NCBI RefSeq assembly: GCF_003990975.1
Contig: NZ_RZJR01000012.1
Location: 62,001-126,000, forward strand
Reading direction: 5' to 3'
Length of the DNA stretch: 64,000 nt
DNA from: Cohnella sp. AR92
GTDB lineage: Bacteria; Bacillota; Bacilli; Paenibacillales; Paenibacillaceae
A program made the translations under genes and the position numbers. Below the pieces are notes generated by a model. It saw only the letters and a program-made list of their open reading frames with translations. It did not search any database and had not been told where the DNA came from. Below are positions 8,046 through 15,846 of this stretch, piece after piece. Each line of letters begins with the position of its first letter. The first letter of the stretch is position 1.

Positions 8046-9200
8046 ATGATGATCAGAAGGTCGGTTATGCTCGGCACAGCCCTATTCTTAGCGATTTCCC
8101 CTCTTGCGGGAGCGGCGACGACTAACGCGCAAGCCAGCGCGGTCAAGGCGGTTGCGAACGCTGCTATTAAGCAAGGCAGCTTCACGGAAGCTTCCGTCGT
8201 CCGTCAAGCGAACGGCAATCTTGTTATCAAGTGGAGAACCGACGCGAACCTGGGCGCGGCCAAGGTTTACTGGAGTAGCAAGCCGGACGGCGACTGGAAG
8301 CTGCTGGCCAGCACTTACGCGATGTTCAACGGCTTCGTAACGGCCGATCCGAACCCGGGCAGCCGCATCTACTTCAAGGTTAAGGGCGGCAACGGTGCGG
8401 CGATCACGACGGCCGAGCGCCTGCTTCCGCTGAAGGGAACGACGAACTTCCGCGATCTCGGCGGCTACAAGACGACGGACGGCAAGACCGTGAAGTGGGG
8501 CAAGCTGTTCCGCGCGGACGAGCTCGCCGGCCTGACGGCTGCCGACATCTCCTATCTGCAGAAGAGCGGCCTCAAGACGATCGTCGACTACCGCACGAAG
8601 AGCGAAGTCGCGGCGAAGCCGGACCCGACGATCGCCGGCGTCAACTATGTATACGATCCGGTCTTCGCGGAGACGGAAGGCTCCGGCGGCACGGATACCA
8701 GCACCCTCTTCGCGGCGCTTGCTTCCGGTAACTCGGACGCGCTCGGCGAGCCGGGAGAGATGCTGATCGAAGGCAACAAGGGCATGGTGGACAGCCCGGC
8801 TGCCTACGAGAAGCTGTTCGATCTGCTGCTCGATCCCGCCACGAACGCTCTCGTTCAGCATTGCACCGCAGGCAAGGACCGCACCGGACTCGGCTCCGCC
8901 CTGATCCTGCTGTCCCTCGGCGTTCCGAAGGAAACGGTCGTTCAGGACTTCCTGCTGAGCAACACTTACCGCGCGGCTTACAACAAGGCGTCGGTCGACG
9001 CGCTGGTAGCTCAGCTTCACTTAACGGATCCGAAGGCGATCGAGGTCGTTCAAGCGCTGATGGACGTTCATCCGGAATACATCAACGCGGCGTTCGACGA
9101 GATGGATGACAAGTACGGCTCCATCCAGGGCTTCTTGGAGAAGGGCATCGGCCTGAGCCAAGCCGACCAGAAGAAGCTGAAGAGCCTGTATCTGGAATAG
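8046..9200 (+). CDS. Secreted tyrosine/serine protein phosphatase (Y_phosphatase3 type)
   Basis: A 384-residue exported protein: signal peptide (residues about 1-23, ending near AGAATT), a fibronectin-like beta domain (about 45-115, VVRQANGNLVIKWRTD...), then the dual-specificity-like phosphatase domain. NFRDLGGYKTTDGKTVKWG and LFRADELAGLT are the N-terminal hallmark of this family, and the P-loop HCTAGKDRTG with catalytic Cys and Arg is intact, so it should be active. Homologues act on phosphotyrosine, phosphoserine or phosphoinositides; the substrate here is unknown. It stands alone, closed by a strong terminator, and its ribosome site overlaps a hairpin. Confidence 0.88.
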   Translation: MMIRRSVMLGTALFLAISPLAGAATTNAQASAVKAVANAAIKQGSFTEASVVRQANGNLVIKWRTDANLGAAKVYWSSKPDGDWKLLASTYAMFNGFVTADPNPGSRIYFKVKGGNGAAITTAERLLPLKGTTNFRDLGGYKTTDGKTVKWGKLFRADELAGLTAADISYLQKSGLKTIVDYRTKSEVAAKPDPTIAGVNYVYDPVFAETEGSGGTDTSTLFAALASGNSDALGEPGEMLIEGNKGMVDSPAAYEKLFDLLLDPATNALVQHCTAGKDRTGLGSALILLSLGVPKETVVQDFLLSNTYRAAYNKASVDALVAQLHLTDPKAIEVVQALMDVHPEYINAAFDEMDDKYGSIQGFLEKGIGLSQADQKKLKSLYLE

Positions 9201-9220
9201 GAATATCGAGGCATGCCAAG

Positions 9221-9252
9221 GCGGCGCGGGGAGAGATCCCTGCGCCGCTTTT
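9221..9252 (+). terminator. Terminator after the phosphatase gene
   Basis: Twelve-base-pair stem (9221-9232 with 9237-9248, GCGGCGCGGGGA / TCCCTGCGCCGC, one G-T pair), GAGA tetraloop and a TTTT tail, 20 bp after the stop. Confidence 0.9.
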
Positions 9253-9310
9253 GCTTCTGCCGCGAGGGGAACGGGGAACTGCCCGACTGCCCGCATTGGT
9301 ATATCTATGG

Positions 9311-9550
9311 CGGAGTTATTGAACTATGCTCGATAACGGTTGCGAATCGGCCTCTCTGGGGCGGAGTTATTGGATTTTGATTTTGTTCAATAACGGTCCG
9401 TTCGTTGGGGGGAGTGGAGAAGAGCTATTGAATTTTGTTCAATAACGGATCGTGCGTTGAGGGTAGCGGAGCGGAGTTATTGGACTTTGTTCAATAACAG
9501 CCCGCACGTTGGGGTTAGCGGAGTTGAGTTATTGAATTTTGTTCAATAAC
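9311..9550. repeat. Five-copy array of about 52-bp units, each with a GTTATTGAA / TTCAATAAC inverted repeat
   Basis: Inverted repeats begin at 9315, 9365, 9424, 9475 and 9528, a spacing of 50-59 bp. The cleanest copies, 9424-9446 and 9528-9550, have arms of nine bases (TTATTGAA-type and TTCAATAAC) around a short T-rich loop. The spacers share a GT-rich core such as CGTTGGGG followed by AGCGGAG, so whole units have been duplicated, not just the palindrome. No reading frame of note crosses the block. Confidence 0.85.
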
Positions 9551-9586
9551 GTAGGACGCCGGCCAACCATGCGGCTAAGATCAAAA

Positions 9587-9635
9587 ATGCACTTATTTCA
9601 AGCGTAAGTTGAATAATACGCCGAAATAAGTGCAT
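9587..9635. repeat. Long perfect hairpin with TGCACTTATTTC arms
   Basis: Arms ATGCACTTATTTC (9587-9599) and GAAATAAGTGCAT (9623-9635) are perfectly complementary over 13 bases around a 23-base loop. There is no coding potential. It lies directly after the five-unit array and directly before a sister hairpin with related arms. Confidence 0.8.
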
Positions 9636-9638
9636 ATC

Positions 9639-9685
9639 TGCACCTATCTCAAGAATTCTTGCGAGAATTCTTCGAAATAGGTGCA
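9639..9685. repeat. Sister hairpin with TGCACCTATCTC arms and two GAATTC cores
   Basis: Arms 9639-9650 and 9674-9685 pair over 12 bases with one mismatch. The arm sequence differs from the neighbouring hairpin in two or three positions. The loop contains AAGAATTCTT and GAGAATTCTT, themselves small palindromes. The region 9686-9794, up to the nagA stop, shows nothing I recognise. Confidence 0.78.
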
Positions 9686-9794
9686 CTATCGAGCTTAGTT
9701 GGTGGATGGATCGAATAAGCCCGGTAGACTGTCGGTGGATGGGATCGACTATTGGTCGGCTGCCGGTTCGTTTGCCGTTAGCGTGTGCGCCTGC

Positions 9795-11096
9795 TTACTC
9801 GGCCGAATGCGCCGCGCCGCCGACCCACACTTGCTTCAGCTCCAGCGACGAGTCTAGCAGGAGGACGTCGGCTCGCTTGCCGGCTGCGAGCGTTCCGGCG
9901 AAGGCGTCGATGCCGATCTGGCGCGCGGGATTGCCGCTGGCCATCTTGCTGGCGTCCTCGACGGAGACGCCGACGGCGCGCACCATGTGCTGGAAGGCGC
10001 CGATCATCGTCAGCGTGCTGCCGGCCAGGTTGCCCGATTCCTTCAAGCGGGCGACTCCGCACTTCATGACGACGGGCAAGCCGCCGAGGTCGTAGTCGTC
10101 GCCGTCCGGCATGCCCGCCGCCGCCATGGCGTCGGTCACGAGGATGACCTTGTCCGGGCCTTTGGCGCGGGTAATCAGCTTGATGGCGCCGGCATGGACA
10201 TGATGCCCGTCCGAGATGACCTCGGCCGCGATGCGGTCGTCGGTCAGGACGGCGCCGACCGTGCCGGGCTCGCGATGATGCAGCGGCTTCATCGCGTTGA
10301 ACGTATGGACCGCGTGACGGAGTCCGCGGTCGGCGGCGGCGATCACTTCGTCATAGGTCGCATCCGTGTGTCCGCAGGACGGCACGATGCCGTTCTCGAC
10401 GAGCAGCTCGATGTAGTCCAGCGCGCCTTCGGATTCCGGCGAGAGCGTCTGGAGCTTGATCAGTCCCGGGAATTCCCGGACCCATTCCAGCAGCCATTCC
10501 TTCTGAAGAGGCAGAATGTAATCCGGATTCTGCGCTCCTTTCCACTTCTCGCTGATGAACGGGCCTTCGAAGTGAACGCCGACGATCTGGGCGTACGGCA
10601 TCGGGCGGCTGCGATAGTCGCCGACCCGTCGAAGCACCTCGGTCAATTCCTCCCGCGAAGCGGTAAGAGAGGTCGCCAGGAGGCTGGTCGTTCCATGGCT
10701 GGCATGGAATCGGGCGATCGCGTCCAGGCCGGCCTGGTCCGCGTCCATAAAGTCGTGTCCGGCGCCGCCGTGCACATGGACATCCACGAAGCCGGGAATG
10801 ACCCAGCCCCCTTCGGCGTCGATCCGATTAAGCGCGTCCGCCGTATCCGGCAGCGCGTCTTCCGCAAGGCCGATCCGCTCGATGCGTCCTTCCCTCATCC
10901 AGATCCAGCCGTTCTCGATTACTTGGTTCGCCGTTACGATGGATGCGTGCACGATTAGGGTGCTGCCTACACGGGCTTCCTCAGCGGTGTTGCTCATAGG
11001 TGCATTTTCTACGGTGCTGTTCATGCGGACTTCCCCTTCGGCGCTGCTCATTCCGGCTTCCTGAACGGTGCCGTTCATTCTGGTGTCCTCGCTCAT
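9795..11096 (-). CDS. nagA: N-acetylglucosamine-6-phosphate deacetylase with repeated N-terminal extension
   Basis: A 433-residue cytosolic amidohydrolase that removes acetate from GlcNAc-6-P. Metal and substrate motifs are present: DVHVHGGAGHDF, VHFEGPFIS, SCGHTDA, HTFNAM and the catalytic-Asp block VTDAMAAAG. ATG 11096 overlaps the nagB stop as ATGA and has a GGGAG site 11 bases upstream, so this long start is favoured. It adds about 33 residues made of imperfect repeats (MSEDTRMNGTVQEAG, MSSAEGEVRMNSTVENAP) resembling the start of the canonical protein (MSNTAEEARVGSTL). A start at ATG 10997 would give a normal-length enzyme but has no good ribosome site. Last gene of the operon. Confidence 0.94.
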   Translation of the reverse strand: MSEDTRMNGTVQEAGMSSAEGEVRMNSTVENAPMSNTAEEARVGSTLIVHASIVTANQVIENGWIWMREGRIERIGLAEDALPDTADALNRIDAEGGWVIPGFVDVHVHGGAGHDFMDADQAGLDAIARFHASHGTTSLLATSLTASREELTEVLRRVGDYRSRPMPYAQIVGVHFEGPFISEKWKGAQNPDYILPLQKEWLLEWVREFPGLIKLQTLSPESEGALDYIELLVENGIVPSCGHTDATYDEVIAAADRGLRHAVHTFNAMKPLHHREPGTVGAVLTDDRIAAEVISDGHHVHAGAIKLITRAKGPDKVILVTDAMAAAGMPDGDDYDLGGLPVVMKCGVARLKESGNLAGSTLTMIGAFQHMVRAVGVSVEDASKMASGNPARQIGIDAFAGTLAAGKRADVLLLDSSLELKQVWVGGAAHSAE

Positions 11097-11821
11097 GCCA
11101 TCAATCTCCCGGCTTCTTGATCCAGAAGCACGACCAGATGCGGATGCGTCTGCAGCAGCGAAGCCGGGACGTCCGTCGTGATCGGACCGGTGAGGGCGCG
11201 ATGCACGATCTCCGCCTTGTCCGCGCCGCGGACGATCAGCACGATCATCTTCGCTTTGAGGATCGTGCCGACGCCCATGGTCAGCGCCTGCTTCGGAACG
11301 TCGTCGACGCTGTCGAAGAAGCGGGCGTTCGCCTTCAGCGTTTCTTCGGCGAGATCGACGATGTGGGTTCCGCGGATGAGGGCGTGAGCCGGTTCGTTAA
11401 AGCCGATATGCCCATTATGCCCGAGACCGAGCAATTGCAGATCGATCTGCCCGGCGTCCGCGATCTTCTCGTCGTAGCCGCGGCATTCGGCCTCGAGATC
11501 GGCCGCGTTGCCGTTCGGAATATGAATCTGGCCGGCCGGAACGTTGACATGGCGGAACAGATGATGGTTCATATAGGAATGATAGCTTTCCGGATGATCC
11601 TCAGGCAGTCCGACATATTCGTCCAGGTTAAACGTCGTAACCCCTTTGAAGCTGACCAGGCCTCGGTCGTAATCCTTCACGACCTGCTCGTACACGCCCA
11701 CGGGAGTGCCGCCGGTGGCTAGGCCGAGAACGGCTCGCGGGTTCGTCTGGATCAAGCTGGTCATGATATTCGCTCCGGCTTCGTTCAGTTTCTCGTTGGA
11801 GTCGAAGATGAGTACGTTCAT
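11093..11821 (-). CDS. nagB: Glucosamine-6-phosphate deaminase
   Basis: A 242-residue cytosolic enzyme that converts glucosamine-6-P to fructose-6-P and ammonia, feeding amino sugars into glycolysis. Motifs GLATGGTPVG, FNLDEYVGL and GLGHNGHIGFNEP, with the catalytic Asp, His and Glu residues, are all present. Length matches the short Gram-positive form (about 240), without the E. coli allosteric tail. Its ATG overlaps the regulator stop (ATGA) and its own stop overlaps nagA (ATGA), so the three genes are probably translationally coupled. Confidence 0.96.
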   Translation of the reverse strand: MNVLIFDSNEKLNEAGANIMTSLIQTNPRAVLGLATGGTPVGVYEQVVKDYDRGLVSFKGVTTFNLDEYVGLPEDHPESYHSYMNHHLFRHVNVPAGQIHIPNGNAADLEAECRGYDEKIADAGQIDLQLLGLGHNGHIGFNEPAHALIRGTHIVDLAEETLKANARFFDSVDDVPKQALTMGVGTILKAKMIVLIVRGADKAEIVHRALTGPITTDVPASLLQTHPHLVVLLDQEAGRLMA

Positions 11822-12690
11822 TCGAAATCCCTCTCCTCTTTGCCTGTATATCTGGTAACCATATGGAACGAACGCTCCAACCGAGGCACATACTCGTCGA
11901 AGTGCTCGCTGACCAACCCCGTGAACAGGATGTCGACCACGTGGAGCTGGGCCATTCTCGAAGCCATGTCTCCCCGGCGCATGCCGGCTTCGGCCGAAGA
12001 CGTAAACAAGCGAATGTTCGCCTGATTGGCGAGCGTGCTGTTGCCGAACTTCGTGATCGAGATGGCGGTGGCGCCTTGCTCGGCCGCGCAGCGAAGGGCG
12101 TTGATCGTCTCCAGCGTCTCTCCGGAATAGGAGATCCCCACGGCCACGTCTTGACTCGTGAGCGAAGCCGCAGAGGTAATCTGCAGATGCGGGTCCGAGA
12201 ACGCGTTGGCCGCTTTGCCGATCCGAATCAGCTTGTGGAAAAAATCGTCGGCGATCATGCCGGACGTTCCGGAGCCGTACAGGTCGATCCTCTTGGCGGA
12301 ATGCAGCGCGGAGATGGCGGCGCCGAGCTGCTGGATGTCCAGCAGGCGGGTGGTGTCCGTGATCGACCGCAGATGGTTCGCGGTAATCGCCGACACGATC
12401 TCGGATAACGGGTTGCCCGCCACGATATCCTGGTATTGCGTGGACGCCGGCTGCTGCGCCACTTCCGCGGCGAGCCTCATCTTGAAGTCCGCGAAGTTCT
12501 GGAAGTGGAAGGCGCGGCAGAATCGGGATACCGTCGCCGTGCTGCTTCCGGAGTGCTGCGCGATCTCGAGAATCGTCATCTGCACCGCGTCCTGCGGCTG
12601 AGCCAGCAGAAATTGCGCCAGCTCCCGTTCCTTGGGGTGCAAGCTGTCCATTCTTTCCTTGATGGCGTTCAGAATGCTCATCGTTCCCAC
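11818..12690 (-). CDS. MurR/RpiR-family transcriptional regulator (SIS domain)
   Basis: A 290-residue DNA-binding sensor. Residues about 1-80 form the HTH_6 domain (ILEIAQHSGSSTATVSRFCRAF), residues about 120-260 the SIS sugar-phosphate domain (YGSGTSGMIADDF, VGISYSGETLETI). Members of this family sense sugar phosphates; as first gene of the nagBA operon it probably responds to GlcNAc-6-P or GlcN-6-P. The start is either GTG 12690 or ATG 12681; AAAAGG before the former and GTGGG before the latter make both possible. A GAAAATAATTTTC palindrome lies 44 bp upstream and suggests autoregulation. Confidence 0.9.
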   Translation of the reverse strand: MGTMSILNAIKERMDSLHPKERELAQFLLAQPQDAVQMTILEIAQHSGSSTATVSRFCRAFHFQNFADFKMRLAAEVAQQPASTQYQDIVAGNPLSEIVSAITANHLRSITDTTRLLDIQQLGAAISALHSAKRIDLYGSGTSGMIADDFFHKLIRIGKAANAFSDPHLQITSAASLTSQDVAVGISYSGETLETINALRCAAEQGATAISITKFGNSTLANQANIRLFTSSAEAGMRRGDMASRMAQLHVVDILFTGLVSEHFDEYVPRLERSFHMVTRYTGKEERDFE

Positions 12691-12733
12691 AGCCTTTTGA
12701 GAAAATCTATTACATATAAACGATATAAAACAA

Positions 12734-12746
12734 GAAAATAATTTTC
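12734..12746. promoter_or_regulatory. Candidate RpiR-type operator
   Basis: Perfect 13-base palindrome GAAAATAATTTTC in the AT-rich gap (12691-12932) between the divergent nag operon and the phosphotransferase gene. RpiR-family regulators often bind A/T-centred palindromes with GAAA and TTTC ends, so control of the nag operon, and perhaps of the divergent gene, is plausible. No other element is clear in this gap. Confidence 0.5.
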
Positions 12747-12932
12747 ATACCATGCATCTTAAAGATAGCTCATCCTGGATCAAAAAACAATAATCGAATT
12801 CCTTATTCTTCAGGTTAAAAAAGCAGAAAAAGCGGGCAGGATTGGGTCTTGATGGAAACGAGGAATAAAGTAAGATGAAACAAAAGGAATAAAACGGTTT
12901 CAGAAGCCGTGGACAAGGGGAGGGGCAAAGCC

Positions 12933-13904
12933 GTGAAAGGAACTTACAAGGTAGAGATCGAGCTCGCCAAGCAGGAAAAGATCGTCAACCGGCTATTTGG
13001 CGTCTCGCTGGCAGAGTCGAGGGAACTGACGGACGGATGGGCGAACGCGGCTTACGAGATCAAGCTGACGGACGGAAGGAAGGTCGTTCTGAAAGCGGCG
13101 CCGCTGCCGGACGTGAAGATGATGAGGTACGAGAGGAATCTCATGAGGGCGGAGGTCGAAGTGATGCGAAGCGTGCGGGACCTTGGAACGGTTCCGGTGC
13201 CGGCCATCTACGGCCATGACGACTCGCGATCGCTCGTGCCCGTGGAGTACTTCGTCATGGAATTCATCGAAGGAGAGCCTTATTCCAAGCGGAAGAACGA
13301 GATGGAGCCCGAGCAGCGGGAAAAGGTGGAGCGGGAGCTGGGACGGTACAACCGGCGGATTAACGAGCTGAAGGGAAGCCGTTTCGGCCTATTCGCGGAC
13401 GAGGCTTCGCAGTCGGACAGCTGGAAGGAAGCGTTCGGCCGTATGATCGAGAGCGTGCTGCTGGACGGGGAAGACGAAGGAGTCGAGCTTCCGGCGGATT
13501 ACGACGAGATGCGAAGGCAGATCGCCAAAGCGCTCCCTGCCTTGGAGGATGTGAAGGAGCCGCGGCTCGCGCATTGGGATCTATGGGATGGCAACGTGTT
13601 CGTGAAGGACGGTCGGATCACGGGGATCATCGACTTCGAGAGGGCGATGTGGGCGGATCCGCTCATCGAGCATTATTTCAGCCATTTTAACGGCACGCAG
13701 GCTTTCAATGTAGGCTATGGCCAAGCCTCCCTTACGAGAGAAGAGAAGCTAAGAAGAAGCCTATACGACCTCCATCTGGATCTTATTCTCCGGATCGAAT
13801 GCGCCTATCGCCAATATGAAGATCCGGTTCATATCGAGTGGACGAAGAAGAACTTGGCGGAAGGCTGGGAGCGGTTCCTAGCTGCCTTAAGCCCCGCCGA
13901 GTAA
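12933..13904 (+). CDS. Aminoglycoside phosphotransferase (APH)-fold kinase
   Basis: A 323-residue cytosolic kinase-like protein. The catalytic loop HWDLWDGNV (HxDxxxxN, around residue 220) and the metal-binding IIDFERA are complete, and VVLKAAP near residue 50 fits the ATP-binding Lys strand. The family includes antibiotic kinases, choline and fructosamine kinases; nothing here tells which small molecule is used. GTG 12933 is preferred over GTG 12909 because AAGGGGAGGGG lies eight bases before it. It is divergent from the nag operon and 52 bp upstream of the heparinase gene, possibly cotranscribed with it. Confidence 0.83.
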   Translation: MKGTYKVEIELAKQEKIVNRLFGVSLAESRELTDGWANAAYEIKLTDGRKVVLKAAPLPDVKMMRYERNLMRAEVEVMRSVRDLGTVPVPAIYGHDDSRSLVPVEYFVMEFIEGEPYSKRKNEMEPEQREKVERELGRYNRRINELKGSRFGLFADEASQSDSWKEAFGRMIESVLLDGEDEGVELPADYDEMRRQIAKALPALEDVKEPRLAHWDLWDGNVFVKDGRITGIIDFERAMWADPLIEHYFSHFNGTQAFNVGYGQASLTREEKLRRSLYDLHLDLILRIECAYRQYEDPVHIEWTKKNLAEGWERFLAALSPAE

Positions 13905-13956
13905 CGGCCGCTGAGCAGCCGGAGAAAAGAGGATCGGGGCGAAGGGAGGCGCGTCA

Positions 13957-15846
13957 ATGGGAGAGGCGAGGATGCGAGAAGGGACGGAGGCAGGCTCGCT
14001 TGGATTGTTTGCGGAACGCTCGCTCGCGGGAGAACGGCTGCGAGAGGCGCTTCTGGATTCGAATGTAAGCGGTCTCGCGCTGTACGGAATTCCGGAGGGC
14101 GAACGGGAAGCCTATTGGCGGAAAATCGCGGAATCGCCCGCCCATCAAGAGACGATAGCCGAAGTCCGCGAGGAGTTCGAGCGACTCAAGCATGAGAAGG
14201 CACCCGAGCTGCCGTATTCGCTGTTCATACTCTTCCGGAAGGAGGGAAGCCGGCGCGAATACGAGATCGCCTACTTCGAACGGAGAAGGAGGCTGAATAC
14301 GTTCGCCCTGCTCGCTCTTCTGGAGCCGGAGCGGGAGGAATACGGCGAGCTGCTCGCCGATGCCGCTTGGGCGATCTGCGACGAATACACCTGGTGCCTG
14401 CCCGCCCATGCGCCGGAGTCGAACGCCCGCTTCCACGTCGACCTGTTCGCGGCGGAGACGGCTTTCACGCTCAGCGAGCTCGCCGTGCTGTTCGGCGAGA
14501 AGCTGCCTCCGCTCATCCGCGAGCGGATCGGCCAAGAGGTCGAGGAGCGCGTCTTCCGGCCCTATCTCCAAGGGCGGGGCTTCCCCTGGGAGACGGCCGA
14601 GCACAATTGGTCGGCCGTGTGCGCAGGCTCGATCGCCGGCGCGGCGCTGCTGACGATGCGAAGCGGCGACCCTCGGCTGGCGACGATCGTCGAGAAGACG
14701 GTCGGAAGCATGGAATGCTACCTCCGGGGCTTCGGGGAAGACGGCGTTTGCCTGGAGGGGATGAACTACTGGATCTATGGCTTCGGGTATTATTGCAGCT
14801 TCGCCGATCTCCTGTACCGCCGCACGGGAGGCCGAGCGGACCTGATGGCCCCGGAGAAGGTTCGCCGCATCGCGCTGTTCCCGCAGAAGGGCTATCTGGC
14901 GGGCGACGCGGCGGTCAACTTCTCCGATTCGGCTCCGCGCGTGAAGCTGCCGCCGGGGCTTATGCATTACCTTGCGGAGAGATACCCGGACGCGGAGCTG
15001 CCCCCCGCCGAGCTGCGCGCGGCGTATGCGGACGACCCATGCAGCCGCTGGGCGCCTATCCTGCGCGGCTTCCTCTGGGCCGATCCGGCGAAGCGCGGAT
15101 CGGAATGGTCCGCGGCGGACTACTACCTGCCCGACGCGGAATGGCTCGTGTCCCGGCAGCGAACGGGAGCCGGGACGTTCGGCTTCGCCGCGAAAGGGGG
15201 CCATAACGACGAGCCCCACAACCACAACGACATCGGCCAGTTCATCCTGCACGCCGGGCGGGAGACGTTCGTCTCCGACCTCGGCAGCGGGGAATACACG
15301 GCCGATTACTTCGGCTCTCGTCGCTACGCCTACGACTGCAACGGCTCGCAAGGGCACGCGGTTCCGATCGTGAACGGAACCGGCCAAGCGGAAGGGCGAG
15401 AGAGCGCTGCGAAGGTGCTGGAATCCGTCTGCGGCGACGAGGAGGCCCGCTTCGCGATCGAGCTGAGCTCCGCCTACCGGCAGGAGGCGCTGATCTCTCT
15501 CGTCCGGAGCTTCGTCTGGCGGAAAGCGGAGCTTCCGTCGCTTGTGTTGACGGACGAGTATGCCTTCTCGCGCGCGCCGGACAGCGTCGAGGAGCGGATC
15601 ATCACGCGACTCGTTCCGCGTCTGGATAGCGGCGGAAGCGTGTTGCTGCATGGCGATGCGGGCATCTCGCTGCGGATCCGCTACGACCCGGGCGAGCTGG
15701 AGGCGAGCGCGGAGCAGCGTAGTTTCCGCGGCCATTCGGGCGATGAGGAGACCTACTACGCGCTCGACTTCGCCAAGAAGAGCTGCGGGTTAAGCTTCCG
15801 GATCGAACTCAGATTCGAATTCGAGAGAACGGAGGGGACGAATTGA
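13957..15846 (+). CDS. Heparinase II/III-family polysaccharide lyase
   Basis: A 629-residue protein with an alpha-toroid N-terminal half (helical, with AEHNWSAVCAGSIAGAAL and GMNYWIYGFGYY) and a beta-sandwich heparinase II/III C-terminal half (GGHNDEPHNHNDIGQFILHAGRE, about residues 410-435, where the His/Asn residues fit the catalytic and metal site). Such enzymes cut uronate-containing polysaccharides by beta-elimination. No signal peptide is visible, so it probably acts on imported oligosaccharides. It overlaps the next gene by 4 bp, and that gene's GH88 product removes the unsaturated uronate this lyase generates. GAAGGGAGG precedes ATG 13957. Confidence 0.85.
   Translation: MGEARMREGTEAGSLGLFAERSLAGERLREALLDSNVSGLALYGIPEGEREAYWRKIAESPAHQETIAEVREEFERLKHEKAPELPYSLFILFRKEGSRREYEIAYFERRRRLNTFALLALLEPEREEYGELLADAAWAICDEYTWCLPAHAPESNARFHVDLFAAETAFTLSELAVLFGEKLPPLIRERIGQEVEERVFRPYLQGRGFPWETAEHNWSAVCAGSIAGAALLTMRSGDPRLATIVEKTVGSMECYLRGFGEDGVCLEGMNYWIYGFGYYCSFADLLYRRTGGRADLMAPEKVRRIALFPQKGYLAGDAAVNFSDSAPRVKLPPGLMHYLAERYPDAELPPAELRAAYADDPCSRWAPILRGFLWADPAKRGSEWSAADYYLPDAEWLVSRQRTGAGTFGFAAKGGHNDEPHNHNDIGQFILHAGRETFVSDLGSGEYTADYFGSRRYAYDCNGSQGHAVPIVNGTGQAEGRESAAKVLESVCGDEEARFAIELSSAYRQEALISLVRSFVWRKAELPSLVLTDEYAFSRAPDSVEERIITRLVPRLDSGGSVLLHGDAGISLRIRYDPGELEASAEQRSFRGHSGDEETYYALDFAKKSCGLSFRIELRFEFERTEGTN

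Noticed and set aside
8046-9200. The secreted phosphatase as partner of the BY-kinase at 51.4 kb
   Set aside because: It is exported and distant, while kinase partners are cytosolic phosphatases usually encoded beside the kinase.
9311-9685. CRISPR array
   Set aside because: Units are about 52 bp with internal palindromes, but the spacers between them are themselves similar and no cas genes are in the window.
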